This document shows, one piece after another, positions 24,820 through 33,181 of a stretch of DNA of 41,280 nt. The translations under genes and the position numbers were made by a program. The notes under the pieces were generated by a model. That model was given only the letters and a program-made list of their open reading frames with translations. It was not told where the DNA came from and did no database searches. Within the stretch, counting starts at the first letter, position 1, and each line of letters opens with the position of its first letter. Location of the stretch: assembly GCA_965372355.1 (NCBI GenBank), contig CBDVBZ010000012.1, positions 1 through 41,280 on the forward strand, read 5' to 3'. Origin of the DNA: CBDVBZ01 sp965372355. GTDB lineage: Bacteria > Krumholzibacteriota > Krumholzibacteriia > WVZY01.

Positions 24820-27800
24820 CTTTCGCTGAGCGTGCGCTCCATGATTGGGATCGTGGTCTTCTCGTGGTAGGTGGCGATGCGATTGATCTCTTGCATAATT
24901 GCGGAACGCTTCGCGCCGGTGAGGTGGTAGTGCATATCGACGATCTCGGCGCCGCGAACGCCCTCGCCACCGAGGAACGTACCGCCCATGGCAATCATGT
25001 AATCGGGCAGCGAGTCGATATTGTTTGCCGCCGCCCACATCCGGCACCAGCCACGGCTCGTGGCCGTGACATCGTAACCGCCGCCACCGAGAAGCAGTAG
25101 GTGTTTGGCGTATTCCCGAATGGATTTCATCACCGTTTCCATACCGTTGTTCGTCAGGTTGAGATTGGCCAGCGGATCCGAGCGGTGTGTGTCCGCACCG
25201 ATGATGGCCACGACCACGGTCGGTGCGAACAGCGTCACAGCCGGTGTGACGACCCGATTGAATACATTCTCGTAGGCATCGTCGTCTGTCTCTTCGGGCA
25301 GCGGAACATTGATCGTGAACCCCTTGCCGATGTCTTCGCCGATCTCCGTCTCGAACCCGCTCCACGGATAGAGCGTCTTGCCACTCTGGTGGAGTGAAAT
25401 GGTCAGGACGCGGTCGTCGCGGTAGTAGGCATCCTGCACACCGTTGCCGTGATGGGCGTCGATATCGATGTACGCCACCCGATAACCCCTTGCGAGAAAT
25501 TCATCGATCGCGACGATGGCGTCGTTGACATAGCAAAATCCTTCGGCGTGCGACCGGCTGGCATGGTGGAAGCCCCCAAGAGTGTTGAACACGACGTTGG
25601 CGTTTTCCTTGGTGATGAAATCGACGCCCGTGATCGTCGCCGACGAATACAGGAGCACATAGTCGAAGAGACCAGGAAAGATCGGGCAGTCCTCCGTGCC
25701 GAGGTTAAACTTTACAAAACGTTCCGGTATCGCGCCGAATTCGGCATCCTCCAGTGCGTCGATATACGCCGGTTCGTGTGATTCGATAAGGCGTTTCTTT
25801 GTGATTGCCTTTGGCTCCTCGACTCGCATCCAGGGCTCATCGAGATACCCTTCCTGCTGGATCAGTTTGAGTGTGCTTCGCGCGCGGCCCGGATCAAAGG
25901 GATGCTCGTCGCCGTACGTATAGTCGCCAAAGCGCCCCGAATAGATAATGATGCTGTCCTTCGGACGCTCGATGGCCTCCTTCGGAAACCGGAATGTGAA
26001 AACGCAGGTCCCGGAATCAAAGCTTCTCTCGGCGGTGGGCCATGCCCGCCGGAGCAGCGACATCGTGGCGGCGTTCTCGGGGATGACATCGGCGTAGACG
26101 CCGGCAAGCCCGCGCGCGTAGGCGACCCGGCCGAGGTAGTTGGCGAGGAATGTTCCGATGCCGTGGCCGCGGTAATCCTCGCGCACCACGATGTCGAACT
26201 CGCCCATGTTGTTGTTGGGGTCGTACGTGTAGCGCCCCTCGCCGACGATGAGAGGGTTTCGCCAGGGACCGACCAGGCCCACGATCGCCATGTCCTTGCT
26301 GTAGTCGATCGCGGCCTGGCGCTGCGCGGCCGCATCGGTCAGCGTCTTGATCGTTCCGTGATACCTCTGTCGTACTGTGTCACGGGAAAGCGAGTAGAAC
26401 ATTTTCTGCAGGCGGTGGGCGTCGGCGGGCTGGATCGGGCGAAACCGTACCTCGGTGCCGTCGCGAAAGATCTTTGTGAACTCGTACTGATGGGGATAAA
26501 CGCATCCCGCTTCGGGCGGGATGATCTGGTCGTCGGTGACGTATTTGAGCTTCTTCGCTTCGTCGAGCAGCTGATGACGAAATCTGGGGTGCGCAATCGA
26601 GATCAGCGCGATGGCACGTTCGCGTACGGGAAGCCCGCACAGGTTGACCACACCATACTCTGTCACGACATAGTCTACCTCGGCGCGGTTGAACGCGACG
26701 CCGCGGCCGAGGCTTATCGAAATGATGTTCGAGCGTCTGCCGTCCTCTGAAGTCGAGCGTAGCGCCAGAATCGTGAAGCCGTCTTTTGAATGTCTGGCGC
26801 CATCGATGAAGTCCATGCTGGTGGGCAGGCTCCGTTGGAGTGACCTCTGTGTGGTGTTCGAGCGCGCCATTCCCGTGAGCTCCATCTCTTCGACCGTATG
26901 GATCGACACCATGTGGTCGTTCTGGGCGATGATCCGTGGATTGCTCACCTCGTCGATGGGTAAGAGCTCGATGTGAGGATTGGTAGCGATTTCCTCGTAG
27001 AGCGCCTTCGTTCCCATGGCCATCGTCGCGACCGTTTTGCCCTTGTGGACGGTTTTCATCTGGTTGGTAATGGCCCCGGATCTGATGAGACGGAGGATAT
27101 CGTCCGTCAGAATGGCGGTGTGTATCCCGAGATCGTGTCGTGTGTCGAGATAACGCATGGCGGCGGCGCTGATGGGCCCGCGATCGAACTGGAGCGTCAT
27201 GCCGTCGGTGATGAGGTTGGCAACGTATCGGCCGATCGTAAGCGACACGGGATCGGGTTGGGGTGACGTTATCTCTATCAGCGGTGCCGTGCCCTCGACG
27301 AGGTAGTCGATCTTGCTGACGGGAATCACCGAATCTCCCAGCGTTACGGGCATGGTCTCGTTGACCTGGGCGATCACGATGTCCGCGGTCTCTGCAGCTG
27401 CCTTGGTGGCATCCACCGACACACCCAGGCTGCAGAAGCCGAGCGAGTCGGGCGGCGCCACCTGGATGAGGGCCACATCGATCGAGATCGTGCCGTTCGC
27501 CATCGCGGCTGGCAGCTCGCTCACATTCATCGGTGTGTAATCCATCTCGTTGTGCTCGGTGCCCCCGGCGCTGTAGCGTCCGATGTAGAAGGTGTTGTAG
27601 CGGAAGCTGTCCCGGAACTCGGGTGAGGCGAGCTTCGACTCTTCGCGTGCCGATGTGAGGTGGATCACTTCGATGTCGGAGAAGTGAGCGGCCATCTCGG
27701 CGAGGGTTTCGGTGAGAAGAAACGGTTCACCCGCTCCCGAGCCGACAAAGATTGTCTGGCCGTTCCGAATGTGTGAAAGAGCGGCCTCTGCCGAGGCGAG

Positions 27801-27839
27801 CTGGTCGCAGTACGTGGTCTGCCAGGATCTATCGTACAT
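24813..27839 (-). CDS. Acetyl-CoA hydrolase/CoA-transferase - GNAT - histone-deacetylase fusion
   Basis: A 1008-residue cytoplasmic protein of three enzyme domains. Residues ~10-440 are an acetyl-CoA hydrolase/4-hydroxybutyrate-type CoA-transferase, with the catalytic glutamate E394 in VVTEYGVVNLCG. Residues ~460-625 are a GNAT acetyltransferase (VREDYRGHGIGTFLANYLG). Residues ~630-990 are an AcuC/class I histone-deacetylase domain with H758-H759 in GGFHHASRSH, the metal aspartate D794 in DIDAHHGNG, GADTHRSDP and GGGGYD. In Bacillus, AcuA (GNAT) and AcuC (deacetylase) tune acetyl-CoA synthetase; here writer, eraser and an acetyl-CoA enzyme share one chain. Self-regulation by reversible acetylation is inference. 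The ATG at 27839 has no clear ribosome site. It follows a PQQ-propeller gene by 97 bases. Confidence 0.92.
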   Translation of the reverse strand: MYDRSWQTTYCDQLASAEAALSHIRNGQTIFVGSGAGEPFLLTETLAEMAAHFSDIEVIHLTSAREESKLASPEFRDSFRYNTFYIGRYSAGGTEHNEMDYTPMNVSELPAAMANGTISIDVALIQVAPPDSLGFCSLGVSVDATKAAAETADIVIAQVNETMPVTLGDSVIPVSKIDYLVEGTAPLIEITSPQPDPVSLTIGRYVANLITDGMTLQFDRGPISAAAMRYLDTRHDLGIHTAILTDDILRLIRSGAITNQMKTVHKGKTVATMAMGTKALYEEIATNPHIELLPIDEVSNPRIIAQNDHMVSIHTVEEMELTGMARSNTTQRSLQRSLPTSMDFIDGARHSKDGFTILALRSTSEDGRRSNIISISLGRGVAFNRAEVDYVVTEYGVVNLCGLPVRERAIALISIAHPRFRHQLLDEAKKLKYVTDDQIIPPEAGCVYPHQYEFTKIFRDGTEVRFRPIQPADAHRLQKMFYSLSRDTVRQRYHGTIKTLTDAAAQRQAAIDYSKDMAIVGLVGPWRNPLIVGEGRYTYDPNNNMGEFDIVVREDYRGHGIGTFLANYLGRVAYARGLAGVYADVIPENAATMSLLRRAWPTAERSFDSGTCVFTFRFPKEAIERPKDSIIIYSGRFGDYTYGDEHPFDPGRARSTLKLIQQEGYLDEPWMRVEEPKAITKKRLIESHEPAYIDALEDAEFGAIPERFVKFNLGTEDCPIFPGLFDYVLLYSSATITGVDFITKENANVVFNTLGGFHHASRSHAEGFCYVNDAIVAIDEFLARGYRVAYIDIDAHHGNGVQDAYYRDDRVLTISLHQSGKTLYPWSGFETEIGEDIGKGFTINVPLPEETDDDAYENVFNRVVTPAVTLFAPTVVVAIIGADTHRSDPLANLNLTNNGMETVMKSIREYAKHLLLLGGGGYDVTATSRGWCRMWAAANNIDSLPDYMIAMGGTFLGGEGVRGAEIVDMHYHLTGAKRSAIMQEINRIATYHEKTTIPIMERTLSERK

Positions 27840-27936
27840 ATGATAACCGTGCCGAGTGGGACAACGCCATCCGCAGACAACTCAGTGGACTCTTACTCGA
27901 CATCATTGTAGCACACGGCGCGCGACTCATTGATCG

Positions 27937-29031
27937 TTATTCGAGGGCGTATAGACTTTGGCCTGTGGTGAATAGAACCATCTTCCCGTGGGGCACGGGT
28001 GTGTTTACGGCCGCGTCCGTTTCGAATCTCCACAACTCCCCACCGGTTTCGAGATCCAGCGCGTAGAGGTGATGATCACCACTGCCGAAGTAAACGACGT
28101 CTCCCGCAACGGTCGGGTGCGAGTACACGATGCCTGTTTTGTCGAAATCCCACAGCAGATCACCCGCTCTCGTATGGACGGCGTAGAGATGGCTGTCTAT
28201 GGTCGTGAAAACCGCAACGCGGTCCTTGACCGCCGGTGACCGGCTCAGACGCCCGTCCGCATCGAACGACCAGATTACCCGTCCGCTTTGCGTGTCGATC
28301 GCGCGGAGCGTGCTGTCGAAGCTCACGAAATAGGCGATGCCCTCAACAACGGCGGGCGCAGAAAACCATTTCGTCTTTTGATTCTGCTCGAACGTCCAGA
28401 GCTTCTTTGCCGCGTCCGTGTCGTATGCGTGCAGGTTGCCGCCCCAATCGGTGTAATACAAAACATCGTTCTCCACGGCAGGGCAGCAGCACAGATCATA
28501 GTCCTCTTCGATCCGCTCGACTTGTTCTCCTCTCTCGATATCGATCAGATAGAGCCCGTTGTCGTGGCTGCCCGCGTAAGCGATGCCGTTGTGTACAGCG
28601 GGAGGGAAGCATATGCCGCCGTCCGTCTCAACTCTCCACAGCTCCTCGCCATTCGAAAGGTCTACCGCATAGACGTTGCCGTTGGCGCAGCCGAGGTACG
28701 CGGTGTTTCCCAGAAGCGTCGGGGCGTTGTAGAGCTTTTTGCCTGTGTTGAATCGCCAGAGCTCCTGACCCTTGTCAAGATCCACCGCATATAGATATCC
28801 GGTCGAGCAACCAAAGTAGGCCACGTCACCGGAAACGGTCACGGTGCTCGTGGCGTCGCCTTCGGCGGCAAACGTCCATCGGACGCCGCCCAGGGTCTTG
28901 AGCGTCTCGGCTACGTAGACACCTGTGTGCTGCGGGTTGCCACGCGGAGTCATAACCGGCAAGCGCTCATCCGCGCGCGCTGGATGGACGTATAGCGCGA
29001 TCAATACCAGAGATATCAGGAAAACCTTCAT
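27937..29031 (-). CDS. Exported PQQ-type beta-propeller protein
   Basis: A 364-residue protein with a signal peptide (KVFLISLVLIALYVHPARA) and then seven or so PQQ-like blades of the form LYAVDLDKGQELWRFNTG. It is a paralogue of the protein at 15682-16680: both share TDGG(V/I)CFPP and a closing VYFGSG(D)xHLYALD. It is probably periplasmic, with scaffold, binding or unknown enzymatic role; no cofactor-binding residues are evident. I chose the ATG just before the hydrophobic segment; ATG 29070 is an alternative and neither has a strong ribosome site. It lies upstream of, and on the same strand as, the CoA-transferase/GNAT/deacetylase gene. Confidence 0.85.
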   Translation of the reverse strand: MKVFLISLVLIALYVHPARADERLPVMTPRGNPQHTGVYVAETLKTLGGVRWTFAAEGDATSTVTVSGDVAYFGCSTGYLYAVDLDKGQELWRFNTGKKLYNAPTLLGNTAYLGCANGNVYAVDLSNGEELWRVETDGGICFPPAVHNGIAYAGSHDNGLYLIDIERGEQVERIEEDYDLCCCPAVENDVLYYTDWGGNLHAYDTDAAKKLWTFEQNQKTKWFSAPAVVEGIAYFVSFDSTLRAIDTQSGRVIWSFDADGRLSRSPAVKDRVAVFTTIDSHLYAVHTRAGDLLWDFDKTGIVYSHPTVAGDVVYFGSGDHHLYALDLETGGELWRFETDAAVNTPVPHGKMVLFTTGQSLYALE

Positions 29032-29491
29032 CTGAGAGTCGTGGGGGATCTTTTTGTCAGGAATCTTCATTGTGAGTGGCACGGCGGACGCCCAACGCAG
29101 CGCCGGCATGCAACGGTCACGCCCTATTCGCTCCACGGTACGTCGGTGAAGCGGACTGCAATGAGACCGGCCGTCCGCATGAAGTGGGCAGGGATACGAT
29201 CCAGAGGATCGTCTGCACTAGCATCTCCAGAAACTCCTCGATCGATTTCGAGAAATGACGCGACGTGTCATACGGTGGCTGTCCAGAACGCTTCTGAGGC
29301 CGCTACCTCTGGAGCTTTGGCCGGTTTGCTTTCCACGCTTTTCTAATCCGGTTGGTCGTTCAGTGGATTCTAGTCATTGTGCCAGGAAACCGCGTGTCGG
29401 AAAACCTCTTTCTATGCGCCTTTCGGGGATGGATCCGGATGCGGGGGGAAGGGCGCCGGTGCGTTCGCAGCTGATGCTGTTCGGGATGCCT
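29032..29491. other. Intergenic region without recognised gene
   Basis: About 460 bases between divergent genes. Several short overlapping reading frames exist on both strands, but none shows a ribosome site with a recognisable family or coding-like composition. I see no terminator, tRNA or mobile-element trace in it. Confidence 0.5.
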
Positions 29492-29519
29492 TTGGCGTGA
29501 GGGTTGGTTGTGGTATGCT
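29492..29519 (+). promoter_or_regulatory. Candidate extended -10 promoter
   Basis: TTGGCG (29492-29497), a 16-base spacer and TATGCT (29514-29519) preceded by TG one base away (extended -10). It would transcribe the small ORF, membrane protein and beta-lactamase-fold genes with a leader of about 100 bases. Confidence 0.3.
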
Positions 29520-29623
29520 CTTCCGTGCAGATGGGCGACACACCACGGTGCTTCCACAGAAAACGGCACGCTCGTCTCGTTCTCGAGTCAGGCAGTTGGA
29601 TGCCCGAACAAAGGAGTTGCGAG

Positions 29624-29761
29624 ATGCCCGCCAGGAAACTCAAACAGATCCCGGACCACAACACAGTTCAGGTACGTGACGGTCAAGCACTCTGGGGCCT
29701 TTGTGACCCGTCGCCGGCATCGCGAAGGCAACTCCGAAATCAGCGAGGAGGATACCAATGA
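29624..29761 (+). CDS. Small 45-residue protein coupled to the next gene
   Basis: A 45-codon ORF with a strong AAAGGAG site 7 bases before its ATG. The product is basic, starts MPARKLKQIPDHNTVQVRDG and has no membrane segment or known motif. Its TGA overlaps the ATG of the downstream membrane-protein gene (ATGA), so it may be a genuine small protein or a leader ORF that controls translation of that gene. The function is unknown; a chance ORF remains possible, but ribosome site plus overlap argue against it. Confidence 0.5.
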   Translation: MPARKLKQIPDHNTVQVRDGQALWGLCDPSPASRRQLRNQRGGYQ

Positions 29762-30261
29762 CGGAAGTAAGTAAGCCAGAACGGCAGCGAAGGGTCCACG
29801 CGGCAATTGCGTTGATCGTCGTGGGTGCCGCCCTGTTTTTGCTTCAGGTGATCCGCGGCCCCGCGGAGGTCATCGTGTTTCTCGTGCTTGGGACCGCGTT
29901 TCTCGTGGGCTATTTTCGTAGCCGCTCCTACGGCCTCCTGGTTGCCGGGTGTATTCTGCTTGGTCTGGGTTTCGGCGCCCTGGGAGAGCGGTCCTCGATC
30001 GACTTTACCAATTTCAGCCAGTTTGGTCTGGGGCTGGGGTTTTTGTCCATCTTTGTCATCGACACGATCTACCGGGGCGGTACGCACTGGTGGCCGTTGA
30101 TCCCTGGGGGGATCCTGCTGGTGGCGAGCGTTGGGGACACGCGCGCGCTTCGTGTGCTAGTCAGAGGCTGGCCGTTGATTCTCGTCCTCATCGGCATCTT
30201 TCTGCTCCTCCGAAGCCGGCGAGGCTCCGGTCGCAAGGGGTCTCCACCGGCCGATGGGTAG
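29758..30261 (+). CDS. Multi-pass membrane protein with LiaF/DUF5668-like repeats
   Basis: A 167-residue protein with five or so hydrophobic helices. Paired segments WWPLIPGGILLVASVG and GWPLILVLIGIFLLLRS recall the LiaI/LiaF transmembrane module (DUF5668) found in envelope-stress sensors, but there is no soluble LiaF-type domain. It has a strong GAGGAGG site, overlaps the preceding small ORF by four bases and the following hydrolase gene by eight, so the three form one operon. The role is unknown; a membrane-stress link is inference from the module. Confidence 0.75.
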   Translation: MTEVSKPERQRRVHAAIALIVVGAALFLLQVIRGPAEVIVFLVLGTAFLVGYFRSRSYGLLVAGCILLGLGFGALGERSSIDFTNFSQFGLGLGFLSIFVIDTIYRGGTHWWPLIPGGILLVASVGDTRALRVLVRGWPLILVLIGIFLLLRSRRGSGRKGSPPADG

Positions 30262-31846
30262 GAGTGTGGAAGGGGTGTCGTCATCGTCGGTTATGGCTGT
30301 TAGTTCAAGGCTGACATTTAGTGCGTCGGCGACGAGGACCGGCCTCCTGGTGGCGCTTCTGATACACACTGGCGCCGGGTTTGCCTCGGGGGACACGGAG
30401 GTTCTCGACGCGCGGTTCATGGATGTCCGCGCCAAAATACTGAGAACGATGGACCGGACGGACGTGGCATCGGTCGCTGTGGCCGTGGCGAAGGACGGGG
30501 AGATCATATGGGAGCAGGGGTTCGGGTGGTCGGATCGCAAAGAGAAGATCTCGGCGACGCCGAACACCGTCTATCACCTCGCGTCGATCTCCAAATCGAT
30601 GACGGCGACGGCGCTGATGATCCTTGTCGAACGTGACCTGGTAGATCTCGACAAACCCGCGAACGAGTATCTGGGAGAGTCCAAACTCACCGCTCTTGTC
30701 GGCAGCGCAGACCAGGCAACCGTCCGACATCTCGTCTTTCATAAGGCGGGTTTACCCACGCATTGGAATCTTCTCCCCGTCGAAGGCCCGCACAAACGGC
30801 CCGGCATGGAGGAATCCATCTCACGCTACGGCATCCTGGTGACGGTGCCCGGTGAGGCGTACACATACTCGAACTTCGGCTATGGTGTCATCGATTACAT
30901 CATCTCGAGGGTTTCGGCAAAGGACTATGCGGACTTCATGCGTGAAGAAGTGTTCGAGCCCCTGGGTATGACGCGCACATGGGTCCGGGTTGACGGCGCC
31001 GTGACGGACGATGTCGCGGTGATGTACGACTCGAACGGCAAGGTGATCGCGCCCTATGATTTCGATCATCGTGGTGCATCCGCCGTCCTCTCCAGCGTGC
31101 ATGACCTCGTCCGCTTCGGGATGTTTCATCTCGGGAATGATCTTGCCGATCAGAAGTCCATCCTCAAAGAAGAGACACTCGAGCGGATCCACAACGAAGT
31201 CGGTTCGAGCTTTTCCGATCTGATCGTTCCCAGTGTAGACTACCTCCTGAGCAGTTTTGCCGGTGTGGACTACGAAGGATACCGCCTCCGGGTCACATCG
31301 GGTGGGATGCCGGGCGTCGCATCGAGACTCGTGCTATCTCCCTCGGAGAATGTCGCCGTCGCCACGGTTGCCAACGGGAGCAACATCGATCTCTGGCCAA
31401 TCGAAGAACGCATTCTCAGCGTCATGCTGCCGGACTTCGGTGGCGATGAGGTGGACGAAGAAGCCGCCTCCGAAGAGGGTGGTTGGGAACGCAAGCCGCC
31501 GCCGGCTTTTAGCGGCGCGTGGTCCGGCGAGATCGCGACGTACGCCGGGCCGCACGCAATCGACATCATCTTTCATGGCAATGGCCGGGTGTCGTTGAAG
31601 ATAGAGGGAGAGTACACGCCGCCCGTGGGTGTGAGGACCGCGCTGGGGGAGATGGGTTTCAAGGGCAACACGTACAGAGAGCTGTTCATGGGACGCATCA
31701 ACACGCCGGACGCGACACGCGCCATCCATACCGTGCTCATCGAGTGCCGGCTCGAAGATCGGCGTCTGGTTGGCACCGCTTCGGCCGTGTCCATGAACGA
31801 GTTCTTCTGCCTTCCTTACAGTATGGTATTGATCCCCACCGAATAG
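30254..31846 (+). CDS. Serine beta-lactamase-fold hydrolase (class C/esterase-like)
   Basis: A 530-residue exported protein. The active-site serine motif is S111-IS-K114 in HLASISKSMTATAL and the second motif Y205-S-N207 in AYTYSNFGYGV, the SxxK/YxN pair of class C beta-lactamases, DD-peptidases and EstB-like esterases. The N-terminus holds a hydrophobic signal-like segment (TGLLVALLIHTGAGFA). A C-terminal region of about 110 residues (from AFSGAWSGEI) is a small beta-rich domain common in this serine hydrolase group. Cell-wall peptide, ester or D-amino-acid substrates are all possible; true antibiotic hydrolysis is not implied. ATG 30254 overlaps the previous gene by 8 bases; ATG 30293 is an alternative. 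Confidence 0.9.
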   Translation: MGRSVEGVSSSSVMAVSSRLTFSASATRTGLLVALLIHTGAGFASGDTEVLDARFMDVRAKILRTMDRTDVASVAVAVAKDGEIIWEQGFGWSDRKEKISATPNTVYHLASISKSMTATALMILVERDLVDLDKPANEYLGESKLTALVGSADQATVRHLVFHKAGLPTHWNLLPVEGPHKRPGMEESISRYGILVTVPGEAYTYSNFGYGVIDYIISRVSAKDYADFMREEVFEPLGMTRTWVRVDGAVTDDVAVMYDSNGKVIAPYDFDHRGASAVLSSVHDLVRFGMFHLGNDLADQKSILKEETLERIHNEVGSSFSDLIVPSVDYLLSSFAGVDYEGYRLRVTSGGMPGVASRLVLSPSENVAVATVANGSNIDLWPIEERILSVMLPDFGGDEVDEEAASEEGGWERKPPPAFSGAWSGEIATYAGPHAIDIIFHGNGRVSLKIEGEYTPPVGVRTALGEMGFKGNTYRELFMGRINTPDATRAIHTVLIECRLEDRRLVGTASAVSMNEFFCLPYSMVLIPTE

Positions 31847-31866
31847 CAGGCCAGGTCAGGGCCCAT

Positions 31867-31896
31867 TTGACACCGGTGCGGGCCGTGTCGTAATGT
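31867..31896 (+). promoter_or_regulatory. Candidate promoter for the ACR3 gene
   Basis: A perfect TTGACA (31867-31872), an 18-base spacer and a weak -10 TAATGT (31891-31896). It would give a leader of about 40 bases to the GTG at 31943. No ArsR gene or obvious ArsR operator is nearby. Confidence 0.35.
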
Positions 31897-31942
31897 GGCC
31901 ATTGGCACGTGCGCGACGCGACATTCAAGAACAGGGAAGAAC

Positions 31943-33145
31943 GTGGCTACCGAAGCATGCATCACAAAGGAGCCGAAGGGGCTCGGCGTCTTCGAGAAGT
32001 ACCTGACCGTCTGGGTGCTCGTCTGTATCGGGATCGGCATCCTGCTCGGCAAGGTCGCCCCGGGCGTGGCTCGCACACTCGATGGCATGGCGATCTATGT
32101 GGGCGACGCGCCCGTGGTGTCGATCCCCATTGCGGTGTGCCTCTTCTTTATGATGTACCCTATCATGGTCAAGATCGACTTCGCCGAGGTGCTCAAGGCG
32201 GGGCGCAATTTGAAACCGGTGTCCTTAACGCTCGTCGTGAACTGGCTCATCAAACCTTTTACGATGTATGCAATTAGCGTGTTCTTCCTCGGTACGCTGT
32301 TTCTCGCGTTTATCGGGCCGGAGGCGGTCGACCACGTCAAGATGCCGCTCGGTCTGGACCTTCCCGTGGGGGCGTCGAACGGCGACGGGACGGTCGTTCT
32401 CGTCGATGGTGTGAAGGTGCTCGAGGTGCCGCTATGGCGGAGCTATCTCGCCGGGTGCATCCTCCTGGGAATCGCGCCGTGTACGGCGATGGTGCTCGTG
32501 TGGGGATCTCTCGCCAGGGGCAACGACGGGCACACGCTCGTCGTGGTGGCGATCAACTCGCTGACGATGCTTTTTCTCTATGGCCCGCTGGGTGGTTTTC
32601 TGCTCGGAGTCGGCCGGCTACCGGTACCGTGGCAGGCACTGCTCTTGTCGATCGGTATCTATGTGGCGCTGCCGCTGGTGGCGGGGTACTTTTCGCGCAA
32701 GTGGATTATTGCGGCAAAGGGCGAGACGTGGTTCAAGGAGAAATTCCTGCATCTGCTCCCCCCGATCACGATCGTCGCATTGCTCGTTACACTGATTCTT
32801 CTCTTTTCATTTAAAGGCGATGTCATCCTGTCCAATCCGCTGACCATTCTGTGGATCGCGATACCACTCTTCCTGCAAACCGTGCTCATCTTCGCGGTGA
32901 CGTACGCGGCGGCGCGCGCTCTCGGGCTTACCTACCGTGACGCTGCGCCGTCGGCCATGATCGGGGCATCGAACCACTTCGAGGTCGCGATCGCGACGGC
33001 GGTGATGCTGTTCGGTCTCTCGTCGGGAGTCGCGCTGGCAACTGTCGTCGGCGTGCTCATCGAGGTGCCGGTGATGTTGATGCTGGTTCGAGTGTGTCTG
33101 CGGACATCGCACTGGTTCCCGGAAGAGGGGACTGCTAAACTCTAG
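31943..33145 (+). CDS. ACR3-family arsenite permease
   Basis: A 400-residue membrane protein with about ten helices that exports arsenite (and sometimes antimonite). The family's conserved cysteine is in LGIAPCTAMVLVWG and the conserved glutamate in IGASNHFEVAIATAV; MMYPIMVKIDF and NWLIKPFTMYAI also fit. The loop between helices 4 and 5 is longer than in many relatives (VDHVKMPLGLDLPV to LVDGVKVLEV). I chose the GTG at 31943, which has an AGGGAAG site 3-6 bases upstream; the ATG at 31895 lies inside the proposed promoter. No arsC, arsM or arsR neighbour is present, so it seems to stand alone next to phosphofructokinase. Confidence 0.93.
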   Translation: MATEACITKEPKGLGVFEKYLTVWVLVCIGIGILLGKVAPGVARTLDGMAIYVGDAPVVSIPIAVCLFFMMYPIMVKIDFAEVLKAGRNLKPVSLTLVVNWLIKPFTMYAISVFFLGTLFLAFIGPEAVDHVKMPLGLDLPVGASNGDGTVVLVDGVKVLEVPLWRSYLAGCILLGIAPCTAMVLVWGSLARGNDGHTLVVVAINSLTMLFLYGPLGGFLLGVGRLPVPWQALLLSIGIYVALPLVAGYFSRKWIIAAKGETWFKEKFLHLLPPITIVALLVTLILLFSFKGDVILSNPLTILWIAIPLFLQTVLIFAVTYAAARALGLTYRDAAPSAMIGASNHFEVAIATAVMLFGLSSGVALATVVGVLIEVPVMLMLVRVCLRTSHWFPEEGTAKL

Positions 33146-33181
33146 TCTCGAACAAGGTCCACATCAACCCAGGAGCGACAT

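Noticed and set aside
29374..29664. 96-codon minus-strand frame in the spacer before the small ORF
   Set aside because: No ribosome site, no recognisable family, and it overlaps the better-supported plus-strand small ORF.
30254..31846. Antibiotic-resistance beta-lactamase
   Set aside because: The SxxK/YxN motifs are shared by many esterases and peptidases; the long C-terminal domain and operon give no support for a resistance role.
31943..33145. Complete ars resistance operon
   Set aside because: Only the ACR3 permease is present; flanking genes are a hydrolase and phosphofructokinase, with no arsR or arsC.
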